Below are positions 60,923 to 64,000 of a DNA stretch of 64,000 nucleotides, piece after piece. Numbering within the stretch: the stretch's first letter is position 1; every line of letters starts with the position of its first letter. The stretch comes from CAXXOK01 sp963674895. Lineage in GTDB: Bacteria > Bacillota > Clostridia > Christensenellales > Aristaeellaceae. The notes under the pieces were generated by a model that ran no database searches, was not told the origin of the DNA, and worked only from the letters and a program-made list of their open reading frames with translations. The DNA lies in the NCBI GenBank assembly GCA_963674895.2, contig CAXXCY010000003.1:1612001-1676000 (forward strand), in the 5' to 3' direction. The translations under genes and the position numbers were made by a program.

Positions 60923-61825
60923 TTGAACAGAGTGAAACTGATCCTCGTGATGGCGCTGTGGGGAAGCCTGGGCGTATTTACCAAATCCATCCCGCTTTCG
61001 GCGCTGAATCTGGCGTTTCTGCGGGCGCTGTTCGCGCTCCCCGTGCTTTTGATCGCCATGAGAATGAAAAAGCCCGCCGAACCGATCCGGCGGAGGCTGT
61101 ATCTTCCCTATATCCTGTCGGGCGTCCTGCTGGGCTTCGGCTGGCTGACCCTGTTTTTCGGTTACAAGCTCACCAGCGTTTCCTCCGCGGTGATCATCTA
61201 CAACATGTGCCCCGTTTATATTATGATCGCCGCGCCCCTTCTTTTGAAGGAGACGGCGACCAAAATCCAGATCGCCGTGATCGCCGCTTCCTTCACCGGG
61301 CTTTTCCTGATCGTCGGCAGCAACTTTCTGCAGGGGTCCGGGGTGACGGGCATGCTGCTCAGCGGCCTGTCCGGTATGATCTACGCCTCCATCGTGCTGA
61401 TCAACCGCGGCATCCGGCAAAGGATTCCCAACCAAACGGCGACCTTCGTGCAGATATTGACCGCCACGCTGGTGCTGCTCCCGTTCGTGCTGGCGGACGG
61501 GGAAGGCCTTCTATTCTTCGAGCTGGACTGGACGGCCGTTCTGATGACGCTCCTGGTGGGTGTGCTCCATACCGGCGTGGCCTATACGCTGTTTTTTTCG
61601 GTGTACGAGCATATGAAATCGGTGGAAATCGTCACCTACAGCTATCTGGAACCCCTGTCCGGCATCGTGTTCAGCGTGCTCTTTCTGGGGGAGACGTTAT
61701 CCTTCGTCCAGATCATCGGCGGTCTTCTGATCCTGGGCTCAACCTACGCCGGGGAAACGGTCAAAGCCCGTCGGCTGAATACCGGAAAAAAGAATTCGGC
61801 GTCCGCAGCGGACGCCGGTTCCTGA
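60923..61825 (+). CDS. EamA/DMT family exporter
   Basis: 300 residues with ten membrane segments in two EamA halves (start ILVMALWGSLGVFTKSIP; second half MIYASIVLINRGIRQ ... SYLEPLSGIVFSVLFLGE). Members export amino acids, nucleobases or other metabolites. Start TTG 60923 after AGGAGGCCGGCC. It lies 72 bases after the AraC gene. Confidence 0.92.
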   Translation: MNRVKLILVMALWGSLGVFTKSIPLSALNLAFLRALFALPVLLIAMRMKKPAEPIRRRLYLPYILSGVLLGFGWLTLFFGYKLTSVSSAVIIYNMCPVYIMIAAPLLLKETATKIQIAVIAASFTGLFLIVGSNFLQGSGVTGMLLSGLSGMIYASIVLINRGIRQRIPNQTATFVQILTATLVLLPFVLADGEGLLFFELDWTAVLMTLLVGVLHTGVAYTLFFSVYEHMKSVEIVTYSYLEPLSGIVFSVLFLGETLSFVQIIGGLLILGSTYAGETVKARRLNTGKKNSASAADAGS

Positions 61826-61838
61826 GCCGGTTTTTTGC
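61801..61838 (+). terminator. Terminator of the EamA gene
   Basis: CCGGTTCCTGAGCCGG followed by TTTTTT (about 61815-61836), preceded within the CDS end by GGCGTCCGC/GCGGACGCC. Confidence 0.7.
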
Positions 61839-61896
61839 ATTGTTCCAGAGATTGTTAGTATCCCTGTCCCCCCTTGGACGGGTACAGCCTCCCTGA

Positions 61897-63141
61897 TTAT
61901 ACGTAGCTGAGCAAGAGCGCCACATTGAGGTAGGTTACGATTCCCCCGATGCCCCAGAGGAGGATCTTGAGCAGCGTGCCGTTGGCGTGCGCGCCCATGA
62001 CCTTTTTGGAGGACGTAAGGTAGATCAGGGTGAAGATCGTGATGGGAAGCTGGATGCTTAACAGCATCTGGGAATAGATCAGCCCGTCGAACGGCGACGC
62101 GATCAGGAAGATGATCAGCGTCGCGGGCACCATGGTGATCAGCACCCCGAGGCGGGAATGGTTATCCTTCAGGTTGTACGGCTCGCCGAAGATGCCCGCG
62201 AATATGCTGCCGCCCGCCATGCCCGCGGTGATGCTGGAGGAAAGCCCAGCGAATAAAAGCGCGACCGCGAATACCACGCCGGCCGCGTTTCCCAGCAGCG
62301 GTTCGAGCATGCTTTTGGCCTGCGCCAGATCGTCCACAACGATATTGCGGGTAAAGAACGTGGCCGCCGCCATCAGGATCATCGCGCTGTTGATCGCCCA
62401 GCCGACGATCATCGACAACAGCGTATCTGCAAATTCGTACTTGAGCTGCTTTTTGATCACGGCTTCATCCTGCAGGTTCCATTGGCGGCTCTGGATGATC
62501 TCGGAGTGCAAAAACAGGTTGTGCGGCATCACCACCGCGCCCAGCACGCTCATGATCACCACCATCGCGCCCTGGGGGAAGGCCGGGGTCACCCAGCCGG
62601 CGGCCGCGGCGGGCCAATCCGTATGGATGAGATAGATTTCAAACAGGAAGGAAAGCCCGATCAGCGACACGAACCCGATGATGATCTTTTCGATTTTTTT
62701 ATACGAGTTGGTAAACTGCAGCACAAGCACGACGGCGAGCGTAAGCAGCGAGCCGATCTTGATCGGCAGATGAAACAGCATGTTCAGCGCGATGGCCGCG
62801 CCCAGTATTTCCGCGAGCGCGGTGGAAACGGCCGCGCCGACCGCCGAAACCAGCACGATGTTTTTCAGCCACGGGCGCATGTATTCCGTCGCCGCTTCGG
62901 AGAGGCACTTGCCGGTCACGATGCCCAGGTGCGCCGCGTTATGCTGCAAAACGATCAGCATGACGGTGGACAGCGTCACCATCCACAGTAGCGTATACCC
63001 GTACTGCGAGCCCGCCGCGATGTTGGACGCCCAGTTGCCCGGATCGATAAACCCGACCGTCACCAAAAGCCCCGGCCCGAGGTACTTCAGAAAGCCGGCC
63101 GCCTTATGCAGGTGCGGGCGTTTACCAAAGATTTTCCGGAT
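61897..63141 (-). CDS. mntH: Nramp family divalent metal transporter (Mn2+/Fe2+ uptake; probable ATC start)
   Basis: About 414 residues with eleven membrane segments. Nramp signatures: DPGNWASNIAAGS in helix 1 and VMPHNLFLHSE in helix 6, which bind the metal. Imports Mn2+ (and Fe2+) with protons. The Shine-Dalgarno GGGAGGG is followed 6 bases on by ATC at 63141-63139 in frame with IRKIFGKRPHLHKA; an in-frame TTG at 63180 lies inside the upstream gene and has no Shine-Dalgarno. Start codon ATC is likely, as for fumarase alpha and sigI. It starts 17 bases after the AEC transporter gene. Confidence 0.92.
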   Translation of the reverse strand: MRKIFGKRPHLHKAAGFLKYLGPGLLVTVGFIDPGNWASNIAAGSQYGYTLLWMVTLSTVMLIVLQHNAAHLGIVTGKCLSEAATEYMRPWLKNIVLVSAVGAAVSTALAEILGAAIALNMLFHLPIKIGSLLTLAVVLVLQFTNSYKKIEKIIIGFVSLIGLSFLFEIYLIHTDWPAAAAGWVTPAFPQGAMVVIMSVLGAVVMPHNLFLHSEIIQSRQWNLQDEAVIKKQLKYEFADTLLSMIVGWAINSAMILMAAATFFTRNIVVDDLAQAKSMLEPLLGNAAGVVFAVALLFAGLSSSITAGMAGGSIFAGIFGEPYNLKDNHSRLGVLITMVPATLIIFLIASPFDGLIYSQMLLSIQLPITIFTLIYLTSSKKVMGAHANGTLLKILLWGIGGIVTYLNVALLLSYV

Positions 63142-63157
63142 GGCAATCCCTCCCAAT

Positions 63158-64000
63158 TTATAAAAGCACCGCGAACACAACGGGAATGGTCCCGATACAC
63201 AGGAGACTCGTCAAAGCGACCCCTTTGGACAAAAGCGTATAGTCGCCGCCGTATTGCCGCGCCATCATCACCGTCATGCTGGCAACGGGCGTACACATCA
63301 TCACGATGGATACGTTTAAAAGCTCGCCTCCGCCGATGATCCATTTCAGCGGGAGGCAAAGAAGTATCGGCAACACCAGCAATCGGACAACAGAAAAAAC
63401 AAGCAATTTGTAATCCGTGAAAAACGACCGGATTTTGACGTTGGCAAACGCAGCGCCGATGATCAGCATGCCGATCGGCGAGTTGAGGTTGCTCAGGTAT
63501 TCCAAAGGTGCTGTGATAATCTCCGGGAGCTTGATCCGCATCAGATACAGCGCCACGGCGATGATGCAGGAGATAACGCCCGGGTTGATGAATTTGCGAA
63601 AGGAAAACCTGTTTTGAAACGCCAGGAGGTCCCCCTGCTGCACGACCGCCACGCCGTAGGTATAGATCAGGATATTGAACAGAAGGATGTAAACCGATAC
63701 GTATAAAAGCGCCGCGCTGCCGAACAGCTCGGACACCAGCGGTATCCCCATATATCCGATGTTGGCAAAGACCGTCATCATCGCATACGCGCTCGCCTGC
63801 GTCTGGTTGAGCTTCATGATTTTGGACAGGATGGCCGCCGCCGCAACCAGAACGCCGAAGAGCACGATTGCCACCAGCAGCGTCGTCAGCAGTTCCGTGC
63901 CCTGAATGCTGTGGTCCGTTTGTGAGGAATTGATAATCAAGGCGGGCCCGGCAACGAAAAGCACGATGGCGGACAGCTTGCGGGTGGTCAGCTCATCGAT
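63158..64000 (-). CDS. AEC (auxin efflux carrier) family transporter, 5' end beyond the window
   Basis: About 280 residues are in the window and the frame is open to the edge, so the N-terminus is missing. Ten-helix AEC permease with YGVAVVQQGD, FANIGYMGIPL and TPVASMTVMMARQYGG, typical of the malate/organic-acid exporters of this family. It lies directly upstream of mntH on the same strand. Confidence 0.9.
   Translation of the reverse strand: MDELTTRKLSAIVLFVAGPALIINSSQTDHSIQGTELLTTLLVAIVLFGVLVAAAAILSKIMKLNQTQASAYAMMTVFANIGYMGIPLVSELFGSAALLYVSVYILLFNILIYTYGVAVVQQGDLLAFQNRFSFRKFINPGVISCIIAVALYLMRIKLPEIITAPLEYLSNLNSPIGMLIIGAAFANVKIRSFFTDYKLLVFSVVRLLVLPILLCLPLKWIIGGGELLNVSIVMMCTPVASMTVMMARQYGGDYTLLSKGVALTSLLCIGTIPVVFAVLL

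Overview
The window reads as a chromosomal segment of a GC-rich (roughly 60 % by eye) member of the Clostridia. Support for this: the dgt / dnaG / sigA / trmK / nif3 gene order, a SigI-RsgI pair, a T-box leader, a Mn2+ (yybP-ykoY) riboswitch, Gram-positive-type Shine-Dalgarno sites with many TTG/GTG starts, and sigma-A promoters with 17-18 bp spacing. Secreted proteins with Thr-Pro-rich linkers and SH3-like tails, and a DUF4230 protein, would fit a Christensenellales-type lineage, but that placement is an inference.

Layout. 1-7.8 kb: housekeeping block (dGTPase-like fragment, DNA primase, sigma-A, TrmK, Nif3-like, zinc-ribbon protein, pyrimidine-nucleoside phosphorylase, thioesterase). 7.8-11 kb: Na+-pumping decarboxylase beta and gamma-like subunits, a membrane protein and an iron alcohol dehydrogenase. 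11-12.3 kb: DUF4230 protein, a small membrane protein and thioredoxin. 12.3-18.2 kb: a LacI-controlled sugar ABC importer (no ATPase gene) with an FAD oxidoreductase. 18.2-21.6 kb: two secreted or membrane-anchored proteins and an AT-rich island with inverted repeats. 21.6-27.9 kb: a T-box-controlled acyl-CoA synthetase, MurI, two-subunit fumarase, a phosphoesterase, a gene remnant and a NYN protein. 28-34.5 kb: sugar-type dehydrogenases, a radical SAM protein and a P-type ATPase behind a Mn2+ riboswitch. 34.5-41.7 kb: DUF4097 protein, K+ channel, a TetR-controlled flavin operon (ApbE, FMN-binding protein, flavodoxins), a complete transcription unit for a 27-residue Ala/Lys/Pro peptide, and a DUF2089 pair. 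41.9-47.6 kb: cell-surface glycan genes (FdtA/FdtB-like amino-sugar enzymes, acyltransferase, GT2, polytopic protein). 47.6-55.1 kb: PadR/DUF1700 pair, an operon of condensation-type acyltransferase plus two SDRs, and two Gfo/Idh oxidoreductases. 55.3-60.9 kb: SigI/RsgI flanked by two secreted low-complexity proteins, then an AraC regulator. 60.9-64 kb: EamA exporter, MntH and a truncated AEC transporter.

Points that stand out: the T-box in front of an acyl-CoA synthetase; three genes (fumarase alpha, sigI, mntH) whose Shine-Dalgarno site is followed by an in-frame ATC rather than a usual start; the promoter-to-terminator unit for a tiny basic peptide; an array of hairpins before the fdtA-like gene; and two clusters of single-base insertions (first 1.3 kb and 20.3-21.0 kb) that break essential-looking genes and look like assembly or read errors rather than real pseudogenes.
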